From Ascoidea asiatica (taxonomy: Eukaryota; Ascomycota; Saccharomycetes; Ascoideales; Ascoideaceae): a stretch of 64,000 nucleotides of DNA. The position numbers were made by a program, and so were the translations under genes. The stretch covers positions 744,001-808,000 of the forward strand of contig BCKQ01000002.1 in assembly GCA_001600695.1 (NCBI GenBank), given 5' to 3'. Below the pieces are notes generated by a model, which saw only the letters and a program-made list of their open reading frames with translations, was not told where the DNA came from and searched no databases. Positions 17,269 through 28,251 of the stretch are shown here, piece by piece; position 1 is the first letter of the stretch, and the number at the start of each line of letters is the position of its first letter.

Positions 17269-19225
17269 GAAAACTTTTATTTATACTATTCACTTTTATT
17301 AACCAAATTTCTCTTCTTTAATTTAATTTTTTTTTATCGAATCTAACTTTTTCTTTAACATTTTGACTTTAATACTATGAAACATCAGTGATACCTAAAA
17401 TCAAAAATTAGTATCTTCGAACTTAAAACTCGAATTTAAAATCCTTAGCATTTAGAATTTAGAAAAATAAATCCTAAATCTTAAATTAACAATTACCTAA
17501 ACTTTAATCTAAAAATTCTTAAATTTCATATAAAAAAATCCGCTTGAATCCGCCTCACGGTACATGCGGGTAATATATTTTTAGTAAACTTCACAAAATA
17601 TAATTCAGAAACACAAATAATGATTTTTATTAACTCTTTATTGAAAACTTATTAAAAAGAAAGAAATTATTCATTCCGTGTAAAACTTTGAAAATGAATA
17701 TTAAGGAAGTATTATTTGTAGATATTTTCTACTTGGTAAATTTACTAAATTTTGTACTACCCTATAAAAAGAAAAGTAAAAACTTGATTTTAAATTCCTT
17801 TTTTTAATAAATCCATTTCTTAGTATAAGCCTGGAAAAAAATATGCTAACTCTTCAAAAGTAATTTTTGATTCAATAAACATGAATCTTTCCATTTAAGG
17901 TGAGAGTTTTCATTTCTTTTTAAAGTTTGTGAAGCTATATTCTACTTAAAGCTTTTTCCAACAAACCGATATTTGAAAGAAATCAGAAATAATTTAAAAG
18001 TAATGAAGAATATTCCCCTTTCAAAATATTTTGATGAGAACTTTTAGGCTTTCATTTTGATGCTTTTTGAGTGAAAGGATAAAAAAAAGTAAAAAAATAT
18101 AAAATTCAAGTATGGGTATACAAAGCCTATCTCACAAATGTAATAATCATCTCAAGTTATCTTTTTTTTTCCTAAGAAATAATTCATCGGTAATAGTTTT
18201 CAAAAAACTTGAAAAACTAAGCAGATTTGAATTCCCATTGATTGAAAAAAATGACCTGGAAATATAAAACTGAATATTCATTTTTATTTAAATGAAATTT
18301 TTGCTGATTATGAAATTTGATTCAATTTAAATTCTACAAAAGTAGTCACTTTTTTAATTAGTTTGACCCTTTTTGAAACTGATCAAACTCAAACAAAGTT
18401 CATATTGAGATTAGGAAAAAATTTTCTGATTTTATTTGGAGATCACTAGCAAACAAAGTTTAAGGTATTTTTTAGTCATGATGAAAATATTAAATAGTAA
18501 AAAATTGTAAAATGGAGTTAAAATGTTCAAGAATGAAAGTAAAATAACTATTGAACATCAGAGAAAAATAAAAATTAAACTTAGTACTAAATAATATAAC
18601 AACGAAAAATACTACCTCAAAAACTTAGCTCTCCCTTTAAAATTTTTGAATACTTTATAGTGGTCTAGTTATTGACTATGATCAGAAATTTGACTCTATA
18701 AAGAATAGCACTTATGAAGTTGCAATTATGAAAATTAATTAAAATAAGTTTCAGATTGTCAAAATTTACCTTGTAGAATCTTTAATATGAGCACTCGGAT
18801 TGCCCTAATCTCCGGTTAGTAATAGTACAAAAATCCTAAAAGGATATTTTGAAATCCAGAAATAGCAGTTATCTTAGAATCCCAACAAAATTCTCTTGAA
18901 ATTAGAATGACTTATTTCTCAAAGCTTTTCCTGATTATCCCAGAGGGACAAAAGAAAAATGTATCATTCAAATTTGAGAGTTTCTGTAAAGGAAAAATTT
19001 TTGGTTTTTAATGTTCACTTTAACTCCTTATTACCAGAAGTATTGTAAAGAGGCCTGAGTTTCTTAAAAAAATTATCTGGACTGATAATTGCCTTATGAA
19101 AATTAGCAAAACTTCCCATAAGATCCAATATTGAATGGAAGAATTTCGTTGTAAACTTCTTCACAGAGCAAATTAATGATTAACCAAAAAAACTTTTACT
19201 TTATAATGATCAATAATAATAATTA

Positions 19226-19259
<34 letters not shown>

Positions 19260-20033
19260 ATATGATAGCAAGCAGACATTACATGTATAAATACATCATG
19301 ATTGTAGATTCCTAGTGGATAGACACAAACAAAGGTCATTTGTTCATCACCACTATACCCTTTTACCAAATACCTGTTATTTCCGGTAAATTCTGTAGCA
19401 TCTTGAAAAAGTTTTTGTTCCTGTATCTTTTTGTTCTTTTGTTCTCATCTTGAATTGAAGTTTTAAAGCTTTTCTTTCATATTCCACCTTTTTTTAAAAC
19501 ATTTTTTAGAATTAGATTATGCAGACGCGAATAAAGTTTAGTTGTGGCTAATTGACGGTGAAGCGTTCGTCGGCCTGTTGGCTTGGAAATACGCTTAGAG
19601 TTTGCCCGGCCGCGGGTTCAGAGGCTCCAGTTCAGAAACCGATTCAGCAGCTGGTTTTGGTGCTTTAAGAAAACTGGAGAAAAAAAAGGTGTAAAGGCAC
19701 TACTAACAAAGAAAACAAATTTCAAATGAGTGAAATTATATTATCTTGTTCATAGTACACAGATTCGATTTTCTTTTGTTTGGTCTTACTTATTTTATCA
19801 TTGAATTGTTAAACAGTTTTTTTTGTTTGTTTGTTGCAAAGTATAATCGGGAAAAGGTTATCAAGATTTGAAAAAAGAAAAAAAGATATTAGATAAAAAA
19901 AATATAATTGAAGTTTATTAATATAGTCCATATATCCATATAAGATATTAAAGATAAAAAGTTTGAGAACCGAATGTTAATGAAAAATGTAATCATTTTA
20001 GAATAATGTCATAAAAGAGAAAATTCAACAACA
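17269..20033. other. 2.8-kb gene-free convergent region
   Basis: Unusually long for a spacer between two converging 3' ends. A Reb1-like CGGGTAA core lies at 17567-17573 about 300 bp past the ADH stop. An (ATT)n microsatellite with an inverted AAT arm is at 19213-19260. A GC-rich island is at 19521-19680 (separate entry). Reading frames are broken everywhere; a 50-codon open stretch at about 18853-19010 has no ATG context or homology I recognise. Confidence 0.45.
19521..19680 (+). other. Orphan GC-rich island, possible ncRNA or promoter
   Basis: About 160 bp near 50% GC in a background near 27%. It contains self-complementary stretches (CTCCAGTT at 19625-19632 against AACTGGAG at 19672-19679; GGCC and GCCCGGCCGCGGG near 19568-19617). 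TACTAAC, the intron branch consensus, follows at 19701-19707. It sits downstream of both flanking genes, so it cannot be their promoter. No coding frame or known RNA family recognised. Strand is a guess based on TACTAAC. Confidence 0.35.
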
Positions 20034-20468
20034 TCAAAAGCATGAATGTCCCAAACTTTCAACCATTAAATTAAGCCCACAAAATAAATAATCAAAATAT
20101 GTTGGAAATTGAGATAGAGCAACAAATACAATAGTTTTAGATTTTGCACAAATCAAAGCAGTTTTATTTTCAGCATTATAAGCCATAAAGCAATTGTTAT
20201 TATAAGATCTTTGTAAAGGATAATATATTTTTTTATCTAATAATATACCATTATAATAAAAGTTATCTGAATTTGTGCTTAAAAAATTTAAAAAACTATC
20301 AATTTCATTATTGTTTGGATATAATGAGTTTTGCTGAGAAGAAACTGAATAATCTTTAATTTCATGAATTGAAACTGCCTTTGCCATATATCTATCAATA
20401 ATATTATAAGCTAGAACATTTCCATTTTTTTTAACAAAAGGATATGTGAAATCTGCTTCTTCATCCAT
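20034..20468 (-). CDS. Divergent profilin-like protein
   Basis: 144 aa, ATG at 20468. No clear close homologue, but the second half follows the profilin pattern: P-x-x-x-E-I (PNNNEIDSFLNFL, about residues 51-63), F-x-x-x-G-I-x-L (FYYNGILL), K-x-Y, a loop, then AENKTALICAKSKTIVFVALSQFPT, corresponding to the profilin strands ending in ICVATK..IIV, and a closing amphipathic helix. The canonical N-terminal SWQ-x-Y of Pfy1, part of the proline-binding groove, is absent. Canonical profilin binds actin and formin proline tracts; this protein need not. A second profilin-like gene lies at 30773-31192. Could be an unrelated small alpha/beta protein. Confidence 0.55.
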   Translation of the reverse strand: MDEEADFTYPFVKKNGNVLAYNIIDRYMAKAVSIHEIKDYSVSSQQNSLYPNNNEIDSFLNFLSTNSDNFYYNGILLDKKIYYPLQRSYNNNCFMAYNAENKTALICAKSKTIVFVALSQFPTYFDYLFCGLNLMVESLGHSCF

Positions 20469-23400
20469 TTTTTATTTTATATTATGTTTTTGTTTAAAAA
20501 AGTTTTTAATATATTATTGATTGGATTAATCTTGTTTGTTAATTTACGTTTGATAAATTTATACCATAAAAATTTGAAAAAAAATAGACTTTGCAAATAT
20601 AGATAATAAGCTCTATTTATATCATTTTTAAGAAGAAAAATAAAAACCAAATTAAATAATGCTCTTCTTTTCAATTAATACATTTATAAAGTCCATTTAC
20701 CTTTTTAAAAAAGAAAATGACTTCTCAATTTTTATTATCGGATAAGATAAGAAATAACTCTAAAGCGTATCGACTATAACAAAGTATTACACTAGAATAC
20801 GATACAATTCTCATCAACTTTAGGAAATTAGGAGTCGTGTAATAATTTTTTGTAAATTTTTCTAAAATTGAGAAGCTATAAGAATTATTGTTAAATTAAT
20901 TTGATTTAATCATGTTATTCATTTAAACTCAAATATAAACTTGAGAAAATACGTAATTCAGTATTAAATATTGAGAATTAGAGTATTAAAAATAATTGAA
21001 ATTTGGAACAGAGTAATTAAGCAAACAAAGAATATTATTATCTCAGTTATTGTAAAAAAATAAATCAGAGGCAATTCAGAAACAATTCACAAATGAATTA
21101 TAATTAAATCAACTTTAACTATCCAGTAATCAAAAGCAAAAGCTTTTTATAGCTAAAGTTTATTGATAATAATTTTAGCCTAACAAAATCGAGATACCTT
21201 TTGAGCTTTAAGCTTTAACCAGCGATATCAGCCGAGAAGAACCGTATCCTTGGCTACGAAGAGCATTTGAAGCCATTGACAATGGGCACTGATAATAAAG
21301 AAAAACGTTAATTCTGGTTATCGTTAAGCTAGGGAAGTTGAAATAAAACAGTAGTTACTGGGTTAAACATATAAATTATGGTCATGATAAATATTTTTCT
21401 GTAGAGTAAATAATATACTTGCACATCTTTTTGTAAGTCAATAGGATAACAACACTAGGAGTAAACTAACAATGAATAAGTACTAAATTCATGAAATCTG
21501 TAGGTAAAAATGGGTAGGCATAATATATTATTGTATACATTGTAAGGTTATATAACCTTTACACTAATGTATTCATTACTAAAAAAAAAGACTTTTATTT
21601 TTTAGATTTTAACAATTGACCAACAGGGAAGTTGTTAGAAAATGATATTTGTCTTTATTTTAAAATATAAATTATTAGATATTAGTAATTTACTTGGGGA
21701 AGTGAAACAGCTGTTTTTCAATTGTATAAATTCAGATAAAAACAAAATCAGTAACATTACTCCAGAATCGGAGAAGCCCTTCAGTAGAGTAAAAAAACTG
21801 CCTTTTAAAGGTATTATAAACAACTTTAATGTTACATAATTTCATGTAAGCCTGTATATTTGGTATTTTTCTTTTGAATGAATTGATATTAAAGAAAATG
21901 ATTTTTTAATTAAGATCAAGAAATTATATCATAATTGCAATTATTATAATTTGATTGGATAAAAATGCAGATTATTTTTTCAAATAATGAATTTTAGAAA
22001 TTGTTGAAGAAACTGAAATAAACTAGGTCATACTAAACTTTAGTATCTCTAGAAACTTTAGTTTATCTTTTATTCTTTATTATTATTATTTATTTTGGAA
22101 CAATGGTTATTAAGATATAAAATGCTGATGTAATACGGTAGTTGTTTTTATAGTTAAAGTTAAATTTTAATAACTGGAGGGGGGCAAATGAGGAAGAATT
22201 GAAAATCTTGTGATAATAATTCTGATAATAATGCTGATATTATTAAAAATTAATACAAAAATTCTAATTGAATTCATAAGAAGATTATTAAAGAATTCTA
22301 TTAAAGGTAATCTTCAACGAGAATGATTCAACATTATATGATTAGAATGAATATAATGATGACTATAATAATAATCCAATATAAAAAACTGTTTTTATAC
22401 TTTTACCTATTTTGAGTTTCCATGATTGTTTTTTAAACGGTTGAGAGTACTTCATATCACTATTGAATTTCTAATTTGAATAAAATTTCAAATTCTATAT
22501 AAAAGATGTTATAAGATTGGAATAAATTTCAAGATATGGCAACAGTGGACATTTTCTATGAATTTGGATAAAGTAGGATAAATTTGAATAAATTGGAATG
22601 AATTAGAATGAATTGATATGAATTTGGATATCTGTTTGAATTAATTGAGATAGTGCTTATGAAAAAACCAGATATGAAATGATTAATACTTTGACAAAGA
22701 TAAGAGTTCAAAGATTGAAATAGAAATAATGATTTGTGAATAGGAATATAAATTTAAACGATATTAGATTTTATTTGAAAATTTCACCTAAATGAAATAA
22801 ATTTGTGTTTAAAATAAATTATACAAGGAGGGTCTGCACTTAAATAAAGGAGGTCCAGAAGTTCAACGAAAAAAAGAGGTTTATTGAAGAGGTCTGATAA
22901 AATGTCTTATAAGCCACTCTTTAGAGGGCTGCAACTAAAGAGGAAACAGGGTTACAGAAAAGAAGAACAAAAGTGAACAGAGGTGAAGTGAACAGAAGTG
23001 AAGTGAACAGAAACAGAAACAAAAGCGAAATGGAAGGAAAAAGAGAAAAGAATCAAAAAGAAGAGAAAAAAAGAAAAAAAGAAAAAAAGAAAAGAAAAAA
23101 GCAGGCGCGTAGCACAAAGCCAGCTTTGCGGGACATTCCTGTCATTGCATTCTAGATTTCGGTTTGAATGTGCTCAGTGCATGAGCTGATTGGTTTTGGG
23201 TGTTTTGCTTTTAAATTTGGCTCAATTTGCGAAAAAATTAAGAAAGTGAAGTTAATCAATAGTAATATGTTATTCACTTGAATGATTCTTTTGTTTACTT
23301 TCTAGGCTTCTACACTTTTAAATATCTAAATATCTGAACTTCTGAGTATCTGAGTATTGAAAAATTCAAATCTTTAAGTATTTAAGAATTCATCTGAAAA

Positions 23401-23534
23401 CCTTAAGCAAATTTTTTCTCTGACTTTTTCTCTGATTTACTTTGTTCTACAATTTCATTTTACTATTAATAAAAAAAGATTTCTTCCTAAATTTTAAATA
23501 AATAAACTATTTCTTTTTTTTCTTTTTTTCATCA
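20469..23534. other. 3.1-kb gene-free divergent region
   Basis: Lies between the divergent starts of the profilin-like gene and MRP8. Contains a more GC-rich patch at about 21220-21300, a degenerate 10-11-bp run of GAATGAATTGGAAT-type units at about 22555-22630, and a purine-rich tract (separate entry). ORFs of 60-65 codons at 21635-21839 overlap on both strands and look fortuitous. Confidence 0.45.
22935..23105 (+). repeat. Purine-rich tract with 15-bp repeats
   Basis: About 170 bp almost entirely A and G on the plus strand. Includes three tandem 15-bp units of GTGAACAGARGTGAA type at 22973-23017, then AAAG-rich sequence. It lies 430-600 bp before MRP8. Overlapping ORFs on both strands encode only low-complexity Lys/Glu or Phe/Leu and were not called. 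Confidence 0.6.
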
Positions 23535-24395
23535 ATGTCTTCCATCAATCCTCAATCTCAACCACAATCTTCAACTGACTCAAACATGAATGCTTTAAAG
23601 ATATGTCAAGAACTTGCTCAAAAAGTTTCAGCTTTAGAAAGTATAGTTAAAAAACAAAATTCATTGTTATCAAGAACTGGCCAGCAATTACTTGAAATTC
23701 AAAAAGAAAGTCAAGCTGAAAAAATGAAAGTTTTATCATTAAATGATCCAGCAAGTCTATTTTCCCCACAATCTCAATCTCATCCACATTCACATTCACA
23801 AGCATCTTTTTTAACTCCTCATGAAGGAAATTATGTTACAAATGATGAACTTGTCCAATTAGTAGGAGAATTACAAGGTCAATTGGATTACTTAGAAGAA
23901 AGATCTATAAGAAGAAATATAAATGCAAATTTAAATTGTCCAACTTTTATACCAGTTTCTTCTTCATCTTTATCACAAAATAATTTACAAAATCAAAATC
24001 AAACTCAAGATCAAGATCAAAATAGAAATCAAGATCATAATCAAGGTCAAGATCAAAATCAAAATCAAAATCAAGATTATGAATATTTGAAAACACAAAT
24101 GATTTCTCCATTACCAAATATTGATGGTAAAGAACCTGATTTAAAAATATTTCCAAATAATTTATATGAGTTTAACAATATATCAATTGATAATATAATT
24201 AGACTAATTTTTTTCTATGATTTATTACCTGATTTCTTCAAAAATGATTTTGAAACAATTGATAATGATCAAATAATTGAAGAATTTATCCAATTACAAA
24301 GAAAAAGTTTTACAACTGATGATTATAATAAATTCTTTGATATTCTTAGTAGATATCTTGGTATTAGATTGAGAAAATCTTTAAATTCTTGGTAA
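23535..24395 (+). CDS. MRP8: Mrp8-like conserved yeast protein
   Basis: 286 aa. An N-terminal coiled coil (about 18-60, LAQKVSALESIVKKQNSLL) leads to the diagnostic block LVGELQGQLDYLEERSIRR (about 113-131), close to the block VKELQGELNFIEERSIRR of S. cerevisiae Mrp8. PLPNIDGKEPD and the C-terminal DILSRYLGIRLRKSLNSW are also shared with that protein. The insert at about 150-190 is a (N/D-Q)n repeat, absent from the 219-aa S. cerevisiae protein. Function is unknown; the mitoribosomal name is historical and the family is probably cytosolic. Confidence 0.85.
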   Translation: MSSINPQSQPQSSTDSNMNALKICQELAQKVSALESIVKKQNSLLSRTGQQLLEIQKESQAEKMKVLSLNDPASLFSPQSQSHPHSHSQASFLTPHEGNYVTNDELVQLVGELQGQLDYLEERSIRRNINANLNCPTFIPVSSSSLSQNNLQNQNQTQDQDQNRNQDHNQGQDQNQNQNQDYEYLKTQMISPLPNIDGKEPDLKIFPNNLYEFNNISIDNIIRLIFFYDLLPDFFKNDFETIDNDQIIEEFIQLQRKSFTTDDYNKFFDILSRYLGIRLRKSLNSW

Positions 24396-24925
24396 TTTAT
24401 AAAAAAAGTATCCTCTGTTTTAACCTTATTTATATTATATTTTTAATTTCAATTTCTAATTTTAATTTCTGACTCTAATTTCTGATTCTAATTATTTATT
24501 TATTATATTTTCTTAAGTTATATCTATTTTTTCTCATATATTATTATCAGTCTATATTTATATTTTCTTTTTTTTTATTTTCTTTTGAATAATATTCATT
24601 ATATTTCATTATACTTTCTTAAATTTTATTATACTACTTAAAACCCTTTCCTTTTCCATTATTTTTTCGGATTTATTTTGTATTTTTTAGTAATTATATT
24701 ATACAACTTTTTCACTTTACTCCTTTTCTTCTTCCTATTTTCCACTTTTTAAATTCAAAACTTTAAACTCTTCTTATTTGTTTCAAAAAAAACTTGGCGA
24801 AATTTTAGCAAATTTCTTTTCTATATAGAGGTAATACATTTCTTTTTTTTAAATATTAAGTCTTAAATAAACTTTATAATGTAAGAGATTTATAACTATT
24901 TATTATTTGCTTTATTTAGCCTCAA
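24396..24925. other. Convergent spacer MRP8 / transposase gene
   Basis: 530 bp, very T-rich, 3'-end type sequence. I looked for a terminal inverted repeat matching the far side of the transposase gene and found none by eye. Confidence 0.4.
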
Positions 24926-27397
24926 TCAAAATGAAAGCATAGAATTAAATTCTATTTGATTAGAAACAATAAAATCAAAAATTCTTAAACTAAATTCAAT
25001 TTCGGAACCTTCTCCAGTTTCCAAATCAAAATCTTGATTTTTATTTTCATTTTCATATGAATAAATATATTGATCTGGTAAAAGATTTTTCTGTCTTTCT
25101 TTTTCCTCCTCTTCTTCGATTAATTTAATATGCTTTTTGATTTGCTCTTGAAGTTGTATTGCTTGTTGATGAAGAATTGAATTTTCATTGGTTTTGAAAT
25201 CTTCAATTTTCAATAGCTTTTTTTGGCTAATTGGAATCAATCTATGAGATGAAAATCTTTCCGTATTTTTTTTATTTTTATCATTATTAAAATCCAGTAC
25301 ATCAATTGCATTATAAATTATTGAATTTTTTCTAGATAATAATTTTATAATTTCAATACATTGCTCAAATGGTTCTCTTTTTTCTGTAAAGCCAATTTTC
25401 TTCCATTTTTCTGTTGCAATATATCTAGATAATTTACCAACTACACTTTGAGGTATCAATCCAGTTTTATTTTTTTCAAAAAGTTTTTGAAAATCATTAC
25501 AAAATTGAAGAATATCATTTTTAGTAGAAATTTTAATATTTCTATAATTATCATACTTTTTTAAAATTTCTTTAACTTCTGAAGTAAATTTAATCTCATT
25601 TCTATTTTCAATTTTACTTGAATCGATCATGTCACTATTTTCAGCAATCAAATTATAAATCTTGATTAATGACTCTCTTTTTTTATGGAAAGAATCAGAT
25701 TCATCCTGCATGTTTATAATATTACTAAGCTCGGGATCAATAACACTGAAATTTTCACTAATAATTTTATTAGAATCAATATCATTTCTACTGAAACTTA
25801 TACTTGAAGGAAAATAATAATTAGAGTTATTTATGTCGTTGGATTCATTCAAAGAATTGGGTAAATCATTACCAGTTTTTGAATTTTCTAGATTATCTTG
25901 ATTTAGAAAAAAATTACTATCCATAGGAAAAATATGAGCACTTTGAAAACTTTTCCTAATATTAGATTTAGAAAAAGCATATTCTCTAGAAGCTTGATAA
26001 AGATAAGAAAAATCATTGTCAGAAATATATTTCAAACCTGTGTTTTTAATCCACTTTTGATAAACAGAAGACAAAGTATCTTTCAATATCGGAAAACAAA
26101 ATTGATCCAACGGCTGAACTTTCGAACCATGAGCTGATGGAAGTATTAAAAGATCGATTTGATTAAAAAAACAAAATTCAAAAAAAGAATATGATAAATT
26201 TGTACCCGATCCATCGCATATAAATAATAGTCTTGGGTTTTTGTTACTAGAAGTACTTATTGAATGTTTCAAGGCTAAAGGATAGATGTGTTCTTTTAAG
26301 AATTTAAGCATTATGTCAGTGGTTAAAAAAGCCTCTTTAGTTTTCTCAAAATTCCAATCCTTGAAGTTTTCATCATTTTGATTTTGATTATCATAATCTT
26401 TTATTAGGGGATCTAAAGGCTCTAAATTTGATTTTGAAACTATAAAGGGTGGAAAAATATATCCATCAGCTGAAATAGACTCAATTGCAACTATTTGTTT
26501 ATCATTTTTCAAGTTAATTTTTAGATTATTTCTAGAATATCTTTTTTTACAAAACTGATCGATGAAACCAATTACATCTATTGATTGATCAAAATTTATA
26601 ATCTGAGAAGGATGATAATTATATTTGGAGATATAATCATTCAATAACTTATAAAAAGGAGCAATAGTTTTAGTCGAAGCGGAAATATATCTAAAAGATT
26701 CTAAATTTGAAATTTTAAATTTTTTTACTAATTTTGAATTTCTTGCTAGAAATTTTCTTCTTAGCCAAGTTTCGGAAGCAAAAAAAGGTTGAGAAGTAGT
26801 AGTATTACTTAAAGTTTCTTTATCCGTTAATAGATTGTCATTTTTATAAAGTAAATAATTTGAATTTAAGTTGGGATTGATATTACAACTAGGTACATCT
26901 TCTAGATTAAAGCTACCAAGAAAAGAATTATAATTTGAGATTCGTTCATTTACAATTTCATTAACCATATTCAATAAAATATCAGAAGTTACATAAAATT
27001 TAAAGCTTTCACACATTATTATACGTTCACACAATTTTTCTTCTTCATAATTTGATAATAATTGCCTACTCATATTTGATTGAAATCTAGGTACTCTTTT
27101 ATCTTTCAATCTATTAGAAAAAGTTTGTCTTGATACATTCAAATTAAATTGTTTTTTAATTTTAGGGAAAGTATAATGAATATCAGGATTAGATTTAATG
27201 AAAGAAATTGCATTCTGTAATTTATCTTCTTGTTCTTTATATTTTAGTAAATTTTGATTTATTTTGGATCTTGAAGCCAGCTTAGATTTTGAATTTAACG
27301 AAGATTCTGAGGGTGATGTTTTTGGAGATTTCGAAGACTTTGAATTAGCTTTGAAGTTTGGGTTATGTGGATTCAAGGGATGTATTCCAATTCCCAT
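24926..27397 (-). mobile_element. Pogo/Fot1-type (CENP-B-like) DDE transposase gene
   Basis: 823 aa, intact ORF, ATG at 27397. Order: Ser/Lys-rich start; Psq-like helix-turn-helix (about 50-110, KIKKQFNLNVSRQTFSNRL); Tc5/CENP-B-type DNA-binding domain ending ETWLRRKFLARNSKLVKKF near 230; DDE_1 catalytic core with Asp270 (NFDQS), Asp395 (FICDGSG) and Asp431 (KVQPLD), a DD35D spacing; then a 300-residue polar tail. Flanks show no obvious terminal inverted repeats or TA duplication, and codon use is like neighbouring genes, so it may be a domesticated transposase comparable to fission yeast CENP-B proteins. It could instead be a resident element with decayed ends. Convergent with MRP8, divergent from DLD1. 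Confidence 0.85.
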
Positions 27398-28251
27398 TTT
27401 TGCTTATTCAAATTAACTCCCCTTTTTACTCAATTAACCATAAAGTCATATATAAACTCTTCAATTGTCAACAAGATAGATAGCCTTGAAGTTTTTCAGC
27501 ATAATTTAGCAATTGATCTATATCTTGATTGAAATATTATTTGAAGATCATTTCAATAAAAAGTTGTTAAATATGGTGATAGATTTAGGTTATTTGAATA
27601 TTTCAAAACCGCATTTTTCAATTTTTTTTACATGTGATGTAGACTTTAAATCATTCTTGAAAGCCGGTAAAAGCTAAATTTATTTCCTTAAAAGGATATT
27701 TATCAAAAAGAGTAAAATGTAGGACACTCTTATTGTCCTAAATATTTATTACTAAACAAACCTTAATTATAAATATGCGGGCTGGTTTGGGTGTGGCGGT
27801 TCGGAACAATTTTCAAATATTCTCAACAAATTTCGGGGCATGTTGCGCCACACTTTTTAGTTCTTTTTCACGCCATTTCTTTCTTGTTTAAGTCTTTATT
27901 TGATTTTACCGAAATAAAAGAAACAGTGGTGCTGGAGTAAAATATGTGATAAATCATTGATAACGAAAATTACAAATCGGACCTGATTTTCTCGCTTAAT
28001 AATATGATTTACTCAGATTATTATTCCTGAAAATTATAATGATTGTGTTTTGTTCGAAATGAAATAACTTGCAAAGATCTTACATTACTTTTGAATTTTG
28101 CAATAAGATTGTATAAATATGGAACAATGATAGATGCTTTATATTAAAATTACTTATAATTATATAGAATTTGATATATAACCTTATATTGTCGATTTTC
28201 TGAAGTTCAATAAGTCGAATATCATCTTTTCCTATTGTGATATTTTTGAAG
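27398..28251. promoter_or_regulatory. Divergent region transposase gene / DLD1
   Basis: 854 bp. An inverted repeat AGGACA-(N7)-TGTCCT lies at about 27721-27739, and a GC-rich patch at 27775-27880 is presumed promoter sequence. No ORF with an ATG and homology. Confidence 0.4.

Noticed and set aside
22935-23155. Lys/Glu-rich or Phe-rich ORFs in the purine tract
   Set aside because: Compositional artefacts of an almost pure A/G strand, open on both strands without homology.
24400-28080. Terminal inverted repeats flanking the transposase gene
   Set aside because: I compared both flanks by eye and found no convincing inverted pair; a computed search is needed before drawing element ends.
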